Shown here piece after piece: positions 38,651 to 47,610 of a DNA stretch of 64,000 nt; position 1 is the stretch's first letter; each line of letters begins with the position of its first letter. The stretch is from Paracoccaceae bacterium (GTDB lineage Bacteria; Pseudomonadota; Alphaproteobacteria; Rhodobacterales; Rhodobacteraceae). The stretch is taken from assembly GCA_022763485.1 (NCBI GenBank), contig JALEGX010000064.1, positions 1 through 64,000 on the forward strand, read 5' to 3'. Made by a program: the position numbers and the translations under genes. The notes below the pieces were generated by a model. That model was not told the origin of the DNA. It did not search any database and worked only from the letters and a program-made list of their open reading frames with translations.

Positions 38651-38680
38651 GAGCCACCCAATCGGGTGGCTCTTTTCGTT
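38651..38680 (+). terminator. rho-independent terminator of phaB
   Basis: A perfect 9-bp stem (GAGCCACCC at 38651-38659 with GGGTGGCTC at 38664-38672) closes a 4-nt loop and is followed by TTTTCGTTT. It lies 26 nt after the stop. Confidence 0.9.
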
Positions 38681-38824
38681 TCTGCCCGCCCCTGTCGGCG
38701 CCCACCCTCACGGGACGGTGAAGTCGCGAAGTGGCGAAAACGACCGATTGTCGTTTCCAAAGCAGTTTTGCGCCGCGTTTCCCTTCCAGATTCGGTGAAA
38801 CCGACCTCTGCGAAAGGAAATTCG

Positions 38825-40345
38825 ATGACTGGCTCCCCCCGCCGCAAGCCGCGCCGCCGCCCGAATCCTGCTCCGACAGCCAGCATCATCACCGGCGCCA
38901 AGCGCAATATTCCCGCCTACGACCTGCTGCAGGAGGAAGGGCTGGAGCTGATCGAGGCCAGGTCCGAACAGCTGCTGCAAGAGGTCGGCGTGCGTTTTCT
39001 GGAAGACCCGACAGCGCTGCGGCTGTGGCAGGAGGCAGGTGCGGATGTTCAGGGCGATCGGGTGCGCTTCCCGCCCGGCCTTCTGCACAAGCTTCTGGAA
39101 ACCGCGCCCCGGCAGTTCCGGCAACATGCGCGCAACCCGGCCCGCGCGATCGACGTGGGCGGCAACAATGTGGTCTTCGGTCCGGGCTACGGGATGCCCT
39201 TCGTGCGGGATCTGGACGGCGGTCGCCGCTATGGCACCTACCGTGATTTTGAGAATCTGACCAAGCTGGTCTACATGTCCCCCTGGCTGCACCACTCCGG
39301 CGGCACCACCTGCGAGCCAACGGACCTGCCGGTGAACAAACGCCACCTGGACATGGTCTATGCGCACCTGAAATGGAGCGACAAACCCTTCATGGGTTCT
39401 GTCACCGCGCCGGAACGGGCCGAGGACAGCATCGACATGGCCAGGCTCGCGTTCGGGACCGAATTCGTGGATCGGAACTGTGTCATCATGGCCAATATCA
39501 ACATGAACTCGCCGCTGGTCTTTGATCATGCGATGTCCGGGGCCATTCGCGTCTACGCCGCGGCCAATCAGTGCCCGGTGATCGTGCCTTTCGTTCTGGG
39601 GGGCGCCACGGCCCCGGTTTCAATGCTGGCCGCGGTGACACAGGCCTATTCCGAAGTGCTGGTGGGCTGTGCGCTGGCGCAGCTTGTGCGCCCCGGCGCA
39701 CCGGTCATCTTTGGCAACTTCGTCACTTCTGTCGATCTGAAGTCCGGCTCACCGACCTTCGGCACCCCGGAATCCGCGCTGGCGTCCTATGCGGCTGGTC
39801 AGCTGGCCCGCCGCATCGGCCTGCCGATCCGCTGCTCAGGTGCCTTCACCAGCTCCAAGGTGCCTGACGCGCAATCCATGATGGAAAGCGTGACCGCGCT
39901 GCATGCTTCTGTGCTCAGCGGGGCAAATTTCGTCCTTCAGGCCGCAGGGTGGCTGGAAGGGGCGCTGACCATTTCCTACGAAAAACTGGTGATGGACGCG
40001 GATTATCTCGGGGCGATGCATCGCTTCCTGCAAGGGCTGCCGCTGGAAGACGAAAGCTTCGCCATGGACGCATTTTCCGAGGTTGGCCCGGGCGGGCATT
40101 TCTTTGGCTGTGCGCATACGCTGCGCAACTATGAAACCGCGTTCTATGACGCGTCCCTCTCGGATCGGCAGTCGTTTGAGGCATGGTCAGAGCGCGGCGG
40201 CGAAGACATGGTGCGCCGCGCCAACCGGAAATGGAAGGAAGACCTGCGCCGCTACGAAGCACCGCCCCTCGACCCCGGAGTGGATGAGGCGCTGATGCAC
40301 TACATGGCCCAGAAGAAAGAGGCGCTACCTGATATCTGGCACTGA
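38825..40345 (+). CDS. MttB-family methyltransferase without pyrrolysine
   Basis: A 506-residue protein of the trimethylamine methyltransferase (MttB, COG5598) superfamily. It has a TIM-barrel body with HSGGTTCEPTDLP near residues 158-170 and GGATAPVSMLAAVTQAYSE near 259-277. There is no in-frame amber codon, so it lacks the pyrrolysine of true MttB. Such homologues include glycine-betaine and other quaternary-amine methyltransferases that feed a corrinoid protein. No corrinoid protein lies next to it. The ATG at 38825 is preferred because AAAGGAAATTCG precedes it. Confidence 0.85.
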   Translation: MTGSPRRKPRRRPNPAPTASIITGAKRNIPAYDLLQEEGLELIEARSEQLLQEVGVRFLEDPTALRLWQEAGADVQGDRVRFPPGLLHKLLETAPRQFRQHARNPARAIDVGGNNVVFGPGYGMPFVRDLDGGRRYGTYRDFENLTKLVYMSPWLHHSGGTTCEPTDLPVNKRHLDMVYAHLKWSDKPFMGSVTAPERAEDSIDMARLAFGTEFVDRNCVIMANINMNSPLVFDHAMSGAIRVYAAANQCPVIVPFVLGGATAPVSMLAAVTQAYSEVLVGCALAQLVRPGAPVIFGNFVTSVDLKSGSPTFGTPESALASYAAGQLARRIGLPIRCSGAFTSSKVPDAQSMMESVTALHASVLSGANFVLQAAGWLEGALTISYEKLVMDADYLGAMHRFLQGLPLEDESFAMDAFSEVGPGGHFFGCAHTLRNYETAFYDASLSDRQSFEAWSERGGEDMVRRANRKWKEDLRRYEAPPLDPGVDEALMHYMAQKKEALPDIWH

Positions 40346-40403
40346 AGGATCCGCGCCTGACGTGGAAGGCGGGATAGGTCCCATAGGCTCTGCTGAAAAA
40401 AGG

Positions 40404-40434
40404 AAAGGGTTGGCCCGTCGCCAACCCTTTCTTT
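40404..40434. terminator. strong bidirectional terminator
   Basis: A perfect 11-bp stem (AAAGGGTTGGC at 40404-40414 with GCCAACCCTTT at 40420-40430) closes a CCGTC loop. CTTTAT follows on the plus strand. On the minus strand the stem is followed by CCTTTTTT. It therefore can end transcription of the MttB gene (plus) and of the 39-residue gene (minus). Confidence 0.9.
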
Positions 40435-40460
40435 ATCCCGTAAGAACGCGCGCGCTGCGT

Positions 40461-40580
40461 TCAGCGGAAAACCTTGCGACGGAACACCATATTCCACAGC
40501 GACTGGACAACGGCGGACCGTTCCTGATGCGCCTTGTGAATGGCCTTCAAAACTGCGGCATTCGTGGAGACTTCCAACAT
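40461..40580 (-). CDS. 39-residue protein divergent from a LysR gene
   Basis: A 39-codon reading frame begins at an ATG preceded by GAAAGGAGCTGATC, an excellent ribosome-binding site. It encodes a basic, helical peptide with the segment AAVLKAIHKAHQERSAVVQSLW and a C-terminal FRRKVFR. The terminator at 40404-40434 follows at the right distance. I do not recognise the protein. An amphipathic regulatory or membrane-associated peptide is possible. It shares its upstream region, including a LysR-type box, with the divergent LysR gene. Confidence 0.7.
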   Translation of the reverse strand: MLEVSTNAAVLKAIHKAHQERSAVVQSLWNMVFRRKVFR

Positions 40581-40611
40581 GATCAGCTCCTTTCAGATCA
40601 GGATGTTTAAC

Positions 40612-40640
40612 TTGACCCCATCATGTTCCGAATGAATGAT
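40612..40640 (+). promoter_or_regulatory. lysR-gene promoter overlapping a T-N11-A box
   Basis: TTGACC (40612-40617), a 17-bp spacer and AATGAT (40635-40640) form a promoter for the LysR gene. ATCAT-N11-ATGAT (40620-40640) is an inverted repeat of the T-N11-A form typical of LysR operators and covers the spacer and -10. This suits autoregulation and control of the divergent small gene, whose ATG is 40 bp away. Confidence 0.55.
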
Positions 40641-40690
40641 CAGCACAAACGAGACCTTTCACAGCTTCAGAAAAGATTTTCTTAACCGTC

Positions 40691-41638
40691 ATGTCCAACC
40701 GCCTCCCTCCTCTGACTGCCCTACGCGCCTTCGACGCCGCCGCCAGACACATGTCTTTTGCCAATGCCGCAGATGAGCTGAACGTCACGCCCGCGGCGCT
40801 GTCCTTTCAGATCAAATCACTGGAGGAACATCTGGGCGCGCCACTGTTCAGGCGATTGAACCGGGCGGTCGAGCTGACCGAGGCCGGGCAGACCCTTGCC
40901 CCCGGCGCGGCTGAGGCGTTCCGGACCCTTGCAACGGCGTGGTCCGCGACCCGGCGGTTGCAGGACAACACCACACTGACGGTGACGGCGGGACCGGCGT
41001 TCACCGCCAAATGGCTGGCACCGCGCCTGTACGAATTTGCCCAGGCCCACCCCGAGATCGACCTGCATTTTTCGGCCACCTTGCGCATGGTGGACCTTGC
41101 GCGGGACGATGTGGATGTGGCCATCCGCTTTGGCTATGGCCCGGATGAAGGGGTCTATAGCATCCCGTTGCGAGAGGAATGGATGACGCCCGTGATGACG
41201 CCAGAGCTGGCCGAGCGGTTCCCCACCCCCGAAAGCCTGTGCGACGCGCCGCTGCTGTTCGACGATTCCATTGATTTCCTGCGGCCACGATGCGACTGGC
41301 CCACCTGGTTTCGGGCGGTCGGCATGTCCTTCAAGCCCGAGCACGGCACCCATTTTTCCAACGCCGATCACGCAGTCAACGCCGCTCTGGCTGGTGTGGG
41401 GGTCACGCTGGGACGGCGGGCGATGGTCGTCAAGGACCTGTATGAGGGGCGCCTGGTGGCGCCATTCAAGGTGGCGCTGCAAACCAAGGCCCGGTTCAGG
41501 TTCCTTTGTCAGCAGGGCATGCAGGACCGCCCACAGATCACCGCGTTCCGGGATTGGGTTCTTGCCGAGATTGAAAAAACCGCGCACATATCCGACGAGT
41601 TCAAGATCATACCCGTTGAGGACGTGCCGCCCAAATGA
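40691..41638 (+). CDS. LysR-family transcriptional regulator, GcvA-like
   Basis: A 315-residue LysR regulator. An N-terminal winged helix (residues 4-63, with ALRAFDAAARHMSFANAADELNVTPAALSFQIKSLEE) is followed by a periplasmic-binding-protein-like effector domain. The N-terminus PPLTALRAFDAAARH resembles the GcvA subgroup. The effector is unknown. Its stop overlaps the EamA start in ATGA, so it is probably co-expressed with that transporter, and it is divergent from the 39-residue gene. Confidence 0.92.
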   Translation: MSNRLPPLTALRAFDAAARHMSFANAADELNVTPAALSFQIKSLEEHLGAPLFRRLNRAVELTEAGQTLAPGAAEAFRTLATAWSATRRLQDNTTLTVTAGPAFTAKWLAPRLYEFAQAHPEIDLHFSATLRMVDLARDDVDVAIRFGYGPDEGVYSIPLREEWMTPVMTPELAERFPTPESLCDAPLLFDDSIDFLRPRCDWPTWFRAVGMSFKPEHGTHFSNADHAVNAALAGVGVTLGRRAMVVKDLYEGRLVAPFKVALQTKARFRFLCQQGMQDRPQITAFRDWVLAEIEKTAHISDEFKIIPVEDVPPK

Positions 41639-42501
41639 CCCGCAATCGCGCAACTATAATTGGCTTTGTCGCCGTTCTCCTTTGGTCCCTGCTTGCCCTG
41701 CTGACCGTCGGTTCGGCCCCGACCCCACCTTTGCTGCTGAACGCGATCTGCTTCACCATCGGCGGCACGATCGGCCTGATCTGGACCGGGTCCACCGGAG
41801 GCATGGCCGAGCTTCGGACGATCTCTTGGAAGATCTACGCCTTCGGGTCCGTGGGTCTGTTCGGCTATCATGCGCTTTACTTTTCGGCCCTTCGGCTGGC
41901 CCCTGCGGCCGAAGCCGGGTTGATCGCCTACCTCTGGCCTTTGCTGATCGTGCTGTTTTCCGGCCTGCTGCCCGGCGAACATCTGCGCCCCGGACATCTG
42001 CTGGGCGCAACGCTGGGCTTTGCCGGGGCGGCGCTGATCATCGCCGGTGGCGGCGGCGGTTTTGACCCAGCCTACCTGCCGGGCTACGGGCTGGCGCTGC
42101 TCTGTGCGCTGACTTGGTCAGGCTATTCGGTAATCTCCCGCCGGTTTGGCGACACGCCCACCAGTTCGGTCGCTGTCTTCTGCGTGGTAACGGCCATTGC
42201 CTCCTGGGTGCTGCACTTTGCCCTCGAAGAAACGGTCTGGCCAGAAGGACCCCTGGCTTGGGCGTCCACCCTGCTGCTTGGGCTCGGGCCGGTTGGGCTG
42301 GCCTTCTATGTCTGGGACATCGGCGTCAAACAGGGTGACATCCAGATGCTGGGCACCAGCTCATATGGCGCGCCCCTGCTGTCCACCCTGATCCTGGTTC
42401 TGGTCGGCATTGCGGCCCCCAGCTGGATTCTGGCGCTGGCAACGGTCCTGATCACCGGCGGCGCTGTGCTGGCGGCCCGCGCGTCGCTGGCGCAGGGCTG
42501 A
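41635..42501 (+). CDS. EamA/DMT-family transporter
   Basis: A 288-residue inner-membrane protein with ten predicted helices in two EamA repeats. YHALYFSALRLAPAAEAGLIAYLWPLL at the junction resembles the YddG-type aromatic amino acid exporter subgroup. Drug/metabolite transporters export amino acids or other small metabolites. The substrate here is not known. It is translationally coupled to the LysR gene, which may control it. Confidence 0.88.
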   Translation: MTRNRATIIGFVAVLLWSLLALLTVGSAPTPPLLLNAICFTIGGTIGLIWTGSTGGMAELRTISWKIYAFGSVGLFGYHALYFSALRLAPAAEAGLIAYLWPLLIVLFSGLLPGEHLRPGHLLGATLGFAGAALIIAGGGGGFDPAYLPGYGLALLCALTWSGYSVISRRFGDTPTSSVAVFCVVTAIASWVLHFALEETVWPEGPLAWASTLLLGLGPVGLAFYVWDIGVKQGDIQMLGTSSYGAPLLSTLILVLVGIAAPSWILALATVLITGGAVLAARASLAQG

Positions 42502-42520
42502 CAGCCTGGCCCCAAACGCA

Positions 42521-42548
42521 AAGCGGGGCGGCAATTGCCACCCCGCTT
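42521..42548. terminator. bidirectional hairpin between convergent genes
   Basis: A 12-bp stem with one C-A mismatch (42521-42532 with 42537-42548, AATT loop) lies between the transporter gene (plus) and the YdcH-like gene (minus). On the plus strand GTGTATTCTC follows; on the minus strand TGCGTTTGGG. Tail quality is modest in both directions. Confidence 0.6.
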
Positions 42549-42567
42549 GTGTATTCTCTGCCGCCGA

Positions 42568-42732
42568 TCAGACTGAAAGACGTTCGATTTCTTCCTTCAG
42601 CCGAAGTTTCTGTTTCTTGAGTTCGGCGATATGCAGGCCGTCTGCGCCCGGAGCGCGTTGGGCTTCTTCCACTTCCATACTCAGGTGCTCGTGCTTCCGC
42701 TTCAATTCGATCACGTGCGAGCTAAGACTCAT
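42568..42732 (-). CDS. YdcH family protein (DUF465)
   Basis: A 54-residue helical-hairpin protein of the DUF465/YdcH family, function unknown. The pattern SHVIELKRKHEHLSMEVEEAQ then AELKKQKLRLKEEIERL is the family signature. AGAGGAGGATTGAC precedes the ATG at 42732. This start is preferred over one at 42795. Confidence 0.9.
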   Translation of the reverse strand: MSLSSHVIELKRKHEHLSMEVEEAQRAPGADGLHIAELKKQKLRLKEEIERLSV

Positions 42733-42847
42733 GTCAATCCTCCTCTGAGTTAGGGTGTACCCAGCGAGTTGAGCATAGTTGTTTGCCTCTGTCACGCTGC
42801 AGGCGCGAAGAAATTGTTACGAAAATGTCATATCGGCCATGCGCCGC

Positions 42848-43615
42848 CTATTTGGGCCAGATCAAGGACGCGCCTTGTCGCAGAATCGCGGCGATTTCCG
42901 GGGTGTAGTGGTCCTCATCCCGCTCATGTCGATCACCGGTATGGAGCACCTTCGCCGCATGCAAGCGGAACGGCGCCTTCCCGGCCTTGCGGGCACGCAA
43001 CAGGATCAGTTCCGGTTCCCGACCGACGCGGGGTGCCAGCGGCAGCACCTCAACCGACCCCAACCGCCCGGCACAGCCCGCCAGAAGCTCTGGCAGCCGA
43101 TCCGCGCGCTGAATGACATGCAGATAGCCTTTGGGCGCCAGCCGCCGTGCCGCGGTTTCCACCCATTCCTCCAGCGCCGCCGTATCCCCCAGCGCGGTCG
43201 CCCGCCCCGGATCGCGGGCCGCGGAATGGCTGCCGGCACGATAGTAGGGCGGATTGGCGATCACGTGATCGAATTGCCGCTGACGCAGGTCCGTTGGCAG
43301 GGTGCGGATGTCCGCTTCCCAGACCTCAACCTCACATCCGTTTTCTTCCGCATTCCGACGCGCCAGATCCGCATATTCGGGCTGCAGCTCGACCCCGGTC
43401 AGGGACAGCTGCGGGACCCGCGCCGACAGGCAGAAAAGCGCCTGTCCCGCGCCGCACCCGAGCTCCAGCACCTTTTGCCCGGCCCGCGCGGGCACCGCCG
43501 CTGCCAGCAAGACGGGATCCACCCCGGCGCGATAGCCGGACACGGGTTGATGCAAACGGACCTTGCCGCCCAAAAAGGCGTTGCAGGTCAGATCGTTGTC
43601 AGCAAAGCGGGTCAT
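42848..43615 (-). CDS. TrmN6-like tRNA adenine methyltransferase
   Basis: A 255-residue class I methyltransferase of the COG4123 group, to which E. coli tRNA1(Val) A37 N6-methyltransferase belongs. SAM motif LELGCGAGQALFCL is near residues 50-63 and the catalytic NPPYY at about 121-125 marks an N6-adenine or related amino-methyltransferase. Its tRNA substrate is inferred. It overlaps the preceding DUF2007 gene by 4 nt. Confidence 0.88.
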   Translation of the reverse strand: MTRFADNDLTCNAFLGGKVRLHQPVSGYRAGVDPVLLAAAVPARAGQKVLELGCGAGQALFCLSARVPQLSLTGVELQPEYADLARRNAEENGCEVEVWEADIRTLPTDLRQRQFDHVIANPPYYRAGSHSAARDPGRATALGDTAALEEWVETAARRLAPKGYLHVIQRADRLPELLAGCAGRLGSVEVLPLAPRVGREPELILLRARKAGKAPFRLHAAKVLHTGDRHERDEDHYTPEIAAILRQGASLIWPK

Positions 43616-43827
43616 TTCCCAAGCGGAACTTCATTGTCCCGCATGACGCGTTCTGCGGCGTCCAGATCATCCGCCCGCACCATCAGACGCCGGGGGAAAA
43701 TCCCGATCCCCCCTTCCAAGATGCTCATATTTACGTCCATCTGAAAGCAGTCTATACCCTCTCCCTCAAGAAGGGCGGATGCAAAGGCCAGGATGGTCGG
43801 ATCGGTGCTGCGCAGAAGTTCCTTCAT
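43612..43827 (-). CDS. DUF2007 protein
   Basis: A 71-residue protein of the DUF2007 family. It resembles a GlnB-like or signal-transducing small fold: the pattern MKELLRSTDPTILAFASALLEGEGI then GIGIFPRRLMVRADDLDAAERVM is family-typical. Function is unknown. It is coupled to the methyltransferase gene downstream and divergent from ispB across 55 bp. Confidence 0.88.
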   Translation of the reverse strand: MKELLRSTDPTILAFASALLEGEGIDCFQMDVNMSILEGGIGIFPRRLMVRADDLDAAERVMRDNEVPLGK

Positions 43828-43882
43828 GGGATGGATCTAAGGGCAAGGGTGACCTGTTGTCGACCCTTGTAGCGGGAGTGTG

Positions 43883-44881
43883 ATGGACACCAGTCTGGCG
43901 CAAAAACCTCATGAGCTTCTGGCCGCGACGCTGGCCGACGGAATGGCAGCGGTCAACGAATTGATCCGCACCCGGATGGCATCGGAACATGCCCCCCGCA
44001 TCCCGGAAGTGACGGCACATCTGGTCGAAGCAGGCGGCAAGCGCCTGCGCCCGATGCTGACGCTGGCTGCGGCGCAGATGTGCGGCTATCAGGGCGAACA
44101 TGCCGTGCGTCTGGCGGCGACGGTGGAATTCATCCACACCGCCACCCTGCTGCATGATGACGTGGTTGACGAAAGCGCCCAGCGGCGCGGACGCCCCACC
44201 GCGAACCTGCTGTGGGACAACAAATCCAGCGTTCTGGTGGGCGACTACCTGTTCTCCCGCAGCTTCCAGCTGATGGTTGAGACCGGGTCCCTGCGGGTTC
44301 TGGACATCCTGGCCAACGCCTCGGCCACGATCGCGGAAGGCGAAGTGCTGCAAATGACCGCTGCGACGGACCTGAAGACAGATGAGTCGGTCTACCTGCA
44401 GGTCGTGCGCGGGAAAACCGCCGCTTTGTTCTCTGCCGCCACCGAAGTGGGCGGCGTCATTGCCGGGGCCCCCGAAGAGCAGGTCAAGGCGCTGTTTGAC
44501 TATGGTGACGCCCTTGGCATCGCCTTCCAGATTGCCGATGACCTGCTGGACTACCAGGGTGACAGCAAAGCCACCGGCAAGAACGTCGGTGACGATTTCC
44601 GTGAGCGCAAGCTGACCCTTCCGGTCATCAAGGCCGTGGCCCAGGCCACCGACGAAGAACGCGCCTTCTGGACCCGCACGATCGAAAAGGGGCGCCAGAC
44701 CGACGGCGATCTGGAACATGCGCTGGAGCTGATGGCCAAATACGGCACGCTGGACGCCACGCGGGATGATGCCAACGGCTGGGCCAACAAGGCCAAGCAA
44801 TCCCTGCAGGCCCTGCCCGATCACCCGATCCGCCAGATGCTGCATGATCTGGCCGACTACGTCGTCGCGCGCCTGAACTGA
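43883..44881 (+). CDS. ispB: all-trans polyprenyl diphosphate synthase
   Basis: Makes the long isoprenoid tail of ubiquinone from isopentenyl diphosphate, 332 residues. The first Asp-rich motif DDVVD is at residues 92-96 and the second DDLLDY near 218. Chain length (C40-C50) is not decided by sequence here; in this clade decaprenyl is usual. The ATG at 43883 is used; a GTG three bases earlier is possible. Convergent with ispE. Confidence 0.92.
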   Translation: MDTSLAQKPHELLAATLADGMAAVNELIRTRMASEHAPRIPEVTAHLVEAGGKRLRPMLTLAAAQMCGYQGEHAVRLAATVEFIHTATLLHDDVVDESAQRRGRPTANLLWDNKSSVLVGDYLFSRSFQLMVETGSLRVLDILANASATIAEGEVLQMTAATDLKTDESVYLQVVRGKTAALFSAATEVGGVIAGAPEEQVKALFDYGDALGIAFQIADDLLDYQGDSKATGKNVGDDFRERKLTLPVIKAVAQATDEERAFWTRTIEKGRQTDGDLEHALELMAKYGTLDATRDDANGWANKAKQSLQALPDHPIRQMLHDLADYVVARLN

Positions 44882-44891
44882 GCGCTCTGCG

Positions 44892-45731
44892 CTACAGAAT
44901 ACTGCCGGATGCGCACCACCACCCCGGATGCGCATCCGCAATCAGGGCACAGGCCGCCCGCGCCGATTGACCATCGGCGGGAAACAGACCGAAACAGGTC
45001 GCACCCGATCCCGACATTCCGGCAAACGAGGCCCCGGCACGATCAATCGCCCGGCGCACGTCGGAAATCACCGGCAGCAGCTCGGACGCAGGCGGATAGA
45101 GGTCATTGCGCTGGTTGCGCAGCCACAGCAGGAACTCTCCGGCATTGCTCCAGACTGGCAGGGAGGGCGGCATCGGCGGGTTTTTCTTGTAGGTCAGCGC
45201 GCGGAACACATCCGGCGTGGACACGCCCACACGCGGATTGACCAGCACGATGTCTAGCGCGGGAATGGGCGGAACCGGCAGCAAGCGATCCCCGATCCCA
45301 GCCATGCGACAGGACCGCCGTGCCAGACAGACCGGTACATCCGCCCCCAAGGCCAGGACCTGTTCCTGATCCGGCAATGGCATCTTCCAAAGCTCTGCCA
45401 AGCCGCGCAGGGTTGCCGCCGCGTCCGAGGATCCGCCGCCAATGCCCGAAGAGACCGGCAGCTCCTTTTGCAGCTCGATCCGCACGGCGCGCTCTTCGTC
45501 CATCAGACGTGCGGCGCGCAGGACCAGATTGTCCTCTTCGGCCTGCAATCCCTCGGCCTCGGGTCCGACCAGCGTCAGCGCGGTCTCTTCTGCCGCCTCC
45601 AGCCGCAAGTGATCGCCGACGTCGGCAAACACCACCAGCGAATCCAGCAGATGATAGCCATCTTCACGCTGGCCGGTCACATGGAGTGTCAGATTGACCT
45701 TGGCGGGGGCAAAGGCCTCAACCGTCGTCAT
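44892..45731 (-). CDS. ispE: 4-diphosphocytidyl-2-C-methyl-D-erythritol kinase
   Basis: GHMP kinase of the MEP isoprenoid pathway, 279 residues. The N-terminal FAPAKVNLTLHVTGQREDGYH and the ATP loop PVSSGIGGGSSDAA are diagnostic. The C-terminal GMSGSGATCFGLF completes the fold. The start at 45731 overlaps the end of the TPR gene by 14 nt, so they are co-transcribed. It converges on ispB, another isoprenoid gene. Confidence 0.95.
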   Translation of the reverse strand: MTTVEAFAPAKVNLTLHVTGQREDGYHLLDSLVVFADVGDHLRLEAAEETALTLVGPEAEGLQAEEDNLVLRAARLMDEERAVRIELQKELPVSSGIGGGSSDAAATLRGLAELWKMPLPDQEQVLALGADVPVCLARRSCRMAGIGDRLLPVPPIPALDIVLVNPRVGVSTPDVFRALTYKKNPPMPPSLPVWSNAGEFLLWLRNQRNDLYPPASELLPVISDVRRAIDRAGASFAGMSGSGATCFGLFPADGQSARAACALIADAHPGWWCASGSIL

Positions 45732-47448
45732 TGGCGACCTGCAAAGGGGCCGCGCCCTCTTCGGCCAGAACCTGATCCAGGCCGACTTCCATCTTGCGGC
45801 GGATCCGCTCGGGGTCGGCTTCGCCATCGGTGTCCTTTGGATCGATGAAGGACAGCGCCCGGCTCCACTGGAATTCCGCTTCGCGGATGCGGCCCACGGC
45901 CCAGTAGACGTCCCCAAGGTGATCATTGACCACCGGATCGACCGGCATCAGCTCAACGGCGCGTTCCATATGGCCGACGGCCTCGTCATAGCGGCCAAGG
46001 CGGTAGAGGACCCAACCAAGACTATCCACGATATAGCCGCTGTCGGGCCGTGCCGCGACCGCGCGTTCGATCATGTCCAGCGCCTCGTCCAGCTTCTCGC
46101 GCCGCTCGACAAGCGAATATCCAAGGTAGTTCAGGACCTGAGGCTGGTCCGGGTTCAGCTCCAGCGCGGCACGGAAGTCACCCTCGGCCTTGGTCCAGTC
46201 CTTCAACCGTTCGTGGCTGATGCCCCGCGCATAAAGCAGGAACCAGCGCGACAGAGCATCCGTTTCCGTGAATTCCAGCGCCTTGTCATAGGCGACGATG
46301 GCGTCCTTGTAGTTCTCCTGCTGGCGCTTCAGATCCCCCAGCACCGAATAGACGGCGGGCAAGGTGGGATAATCACGCGCCAGTTGTTCCAGCACCTCGG
46401 TGGCCGCATCCGGCTTGGCAGCCCGGCGCAGCGCCTCTGCGCGGCCCAGCTCGGCCGCGTGGTAGTCGGGATGCTCCCGCGGGACCTGCTTGTAGGTCGC
46501 ATCGGACAATTCGTACTGGCCCAGCGAATCCAGCAGCTCGGCGCTGAGCAGGATCCCGTCCACGTGATCGGCGCGCAGCGCAACGGCCATGCGGGCATAG
46601 ACAAGGGCAAAGTCGTCGGCGGCTTCGCCGTTCAGCGCGGCGCCAATGGTAAAGAACACCTCGGCCATGCCGTCAGACACCGTGCTGGCGATGTCAAAGG
46701 GCACATCCTGCCCCGCCGCCAGACGGTCCGCGATATCAGTCAGACCGGGGTCGAAGGCGGCGCCGAACACCTCGGCCAGCATTTCCAGCGCCTGATCGTT
46801 GCGCCCCAGTTGCGACAAAACCTGCGCCCGTGCCACAGCCGCGCGGCGCGAAATCCGGGTCAGAAGCGCGTCCTCGGCGGCAAACATCTCTTCCGCGCCC
46901 TCATAGTCCCCAACCTGCGCCAAGGCCAGCGCACGGTGGTAAAGGGCAAAGCCGCGCAGACCTTTTTCCTCGGCAACCTTGTCGAACTGGGCCAGCGCCT
47001 TTGAAACAGAGCCCTGCCCCATCTCAGCCCAGCCCACGATCAGACCATCCACCAGCGGACTGATCCCGAGGTTCTCCAGATCCCGGCCCAGCAGATCCTC
47101 AAACTTTCCGTCCTGGATGAGACCGGCAACAACAACCATATGGGCGATCTGGCTGCGCAGGCCCAGCCGCTCCATCTGCTGTGCGACGGGCAGCGCGCGG
47201 TCAATGCGCCCAAGGGCCAGCTGCGCCAGAACAAGGTTTTCCATCAACGAGGCGTTGCGCGGATCAGCCGTCAGGGCGCGGGTGTAATACTGCGCCGCCT
47301 GATCATAGTTGCTGTCAAACAGCGCCTGTCGTCCGGCAAGATATGATCCGGCCTTGGTTTCGGCCTGTGCGGGGGCGACCTGCAAGGGTCCCAAGGAAAC
47401 GGTAAGGGCAACTGCCGCGATTGCGGTATTACGGAACAACTGTTTCAC
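45718..47448 (-). CDS. exported tetratricopeptide-repeat protein
   Basis: A 576-residue protein with a signal peptide ending in APAQA (about residue 29) followed by many TPR units across almost the whole length. A clear array lies from residue 385 to 540, for example LNYLGYSLVERREKLDEALDMIERAVAARP. TPR proteins mediate protein contacts; a role in envelope assembly is plausible. It overlaps ispE by 14 nt. Confidence 0.88.
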   Translation of the reverse strand: MKQLFRNTAIAAVALTVSLGPLQVAPAQAETKAGSYLAGRQALFDSNYDQAAQYYTRALTADPRNASLMENLVLAQLALGRIDRALPVAQQMERLGLRSQIAHMVVVAGLIQDGKFEDLLGRDLENLGISPLVDGLIVGWAEMGQGSVSKALAQFDKVAEEKGLRGFALYHRALALAQVGDYEGAEEMFAAEDALLTRISRRAAVARAQVLSQLGRNDQALEMLAEVFGAAFDPGLTDIADRLAAGQDVPFDIASTVSDGMAEVFFTIGAALNGEAADDFALVYARMAVALRADHVDGILLSAELLDSLGQYELSDATYKQVPREHPDYHAAELGRAEALRRAAKPDAATEVLEQLARDYPTLPAVYSVLGDLKRQQENYKDAIVAYDKALEFTETDALSRWFLLYARGISHERLKDWTKAEGDFRAALELNPDQPQVLNYLGYSLVERREKLDEALDMIERAVAARPDSGYIVDSLGWVLYRLGRYDEAVGHMERAVELMPVDPVVNDHLGDVYWAVGRIREAEFQWSRALSFIDPKDTDGEADPERIRRKMEVGLDQVLAEEGAAPLQVANDDG

Positions 47449-47556
47449 CGGGTCTCTGCCTCACATCCTGCTACGTGTCCAAGCTATGGCCTGATGCAAC
47501 CAGAGGCAATGCTTGTCGTGTGGGTCGCGGGGATTTGATCCGTTTCCTGCCGCCCA

Positions 47557-47586
47557 AAAAGAAAGCCGGGCAGATCGCCCGGCTTT
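47557..47586 (-). terminator. rho-independent terminator of ETF-QO
   Basis: A perfect 10-bp stem (AAAGCCGGGC at 47562-47571 with GCCCGGCTTT at 47577-47586) with an AGATC loop is followed on the minus strand by CTTTTT. It ends the ETF-QO transcript 25 nt after its stop and lies in the gap before the divergent end of the TPR gene. Confidence 0.88.
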
Positions 47587-47610
47587 CGTATTCGCAAGCT
47601 GCACCGCGGC

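Noticed and set aside
38825-40345. True trimethylamine methyltransferase MttB with pyrrolysine
   Set aside because: No in-frame amber codon is present, and pyrrolysine systems are rare in this group. It is listed as a non-pyrrolysine homologue.
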